A DNA stretch of 5,293 bases, from contig JACPZV010000326.1 of the NCBI GenBank assembly GCA_016195295.1, positions 1-5,293 of the forward strand, given 5' to 3'. Of this stretch, positions 5,242 through 5,293 are shown one piece after another (position 1 is the stretch's first letter; every line of letters starts with the position of its first letter). The notes under the pieces were generated by a model. The model searched no databases, was not told where the DNA came from, and saw only the letters and a program-made list of their open reading frames with translations. Position numbers and translations under genes: made by a program. The DNA comes from Acidobacteriota bacterium. Its GTDB lineage: Bacteria > Acidobacteriota > Vicinamibacteria > Vicinamibacterales > CAVVIG01.

Positions 5242-5293
5242 GCGGGTCCTTTTGGACCCGCCTGTGCAGCCGGGTCCGGAAGGACCCGGCCTA
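5238..5293. repeat. REP-like tandem double hairpin at the window edge
   Basis: Two perfect 9-bp-stem hairpins stand 6 nt apart. The first is GGCGGGTCC (5241-5249), loop TTTT, GGACCCGCC (5254-5262). The second is GCCGGGTCC (5269-5277), loop GGAA, GGACCCGGC (5282-5290). Both share the core CGGGTCC-N4-GGACCCG but differ in loop and outermost bases. The whole unit is flanked by TAGG on the left and CCTA on the right, making an overall inverted arrangement. This is the shape of REP/BIME-type intergenic repeats, which are mobilised by RAYT transposases; none is visible here. It lies upstream of the peptidase gene and could also act as a terminator for a gene beyond the edge, although no T-tract follows either stem. 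The element may continue past the window. Confidence 0.6.

Overview
The window looks like a piece of a high-GC, Gram-negative chromosome, most likely from an Acidobacteriota-type soil lineage (Vicinamibacteria would fit). The reasons are a TonB-dependent receptor with an N-terminal carboxypeptidase-regulatory-like domain, an exported short-form M1 metallopeptidase of the GMEH type, and an intergenic hairpin whose translation resembles the 'VRLKADAT' dispersed repeat that I remember from that group. This placement is inference; no rRNA or marker gene is present.

Layout from left to right. (1) Bases 1-184 hold the 3' end of a cupredoxin-like gene on the + strand. (2) It converges with, and overlaps by 14 bp, a small retropepsin-like aspartic protease gene on the - strand (171-548). 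(3) That gene lies 30 nt downstream of a large - strand TonB-dependent receptor gene (579-2729), so the two are probably co-transcribed. (4) A divergent intergenic region (2742-2877) contains a dispersed-repeat-like hairpin, a G-rich tract, and a compact AT-rich promoter/operator for (5) a type II toxin-antitoxin pair on the + strand: a Phd/YefM-type antitoxin (about 2878-3105) and a VapC-type PIN toxin (3102-3485) overlapping through GTGA. (6) The toxin gene converges, with only 6 bp between stop codons, on a - strand gene for an exported M1 zinc metallopeptidase (3492 to about 5129). (7) Upstream of the peptidase, the window ends in a tandem pair of perfect 9-bp-stem hairpins (5238-5293) resembling a REP-type element.

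The receptor and the M1 peptidase are both cell-envelope proteins that could work in nutrient acquisition, but nothing in the sequence ties them to one substrate. The toxin-antitoxin pair looks like a self-contained module between them. I found no CRISPR array, tRNA, rRNA, transposase or clearly novel multi-gene system. The most informative non-coding structure is the toxin-antitoxin promoter: a 17-nt-spaced -35/-10 pair whose predicted start of transcription falls on the antitoxin start codons (leaderless mRNA), with an imperfect palindrome over the -10 that suits autoregulation.
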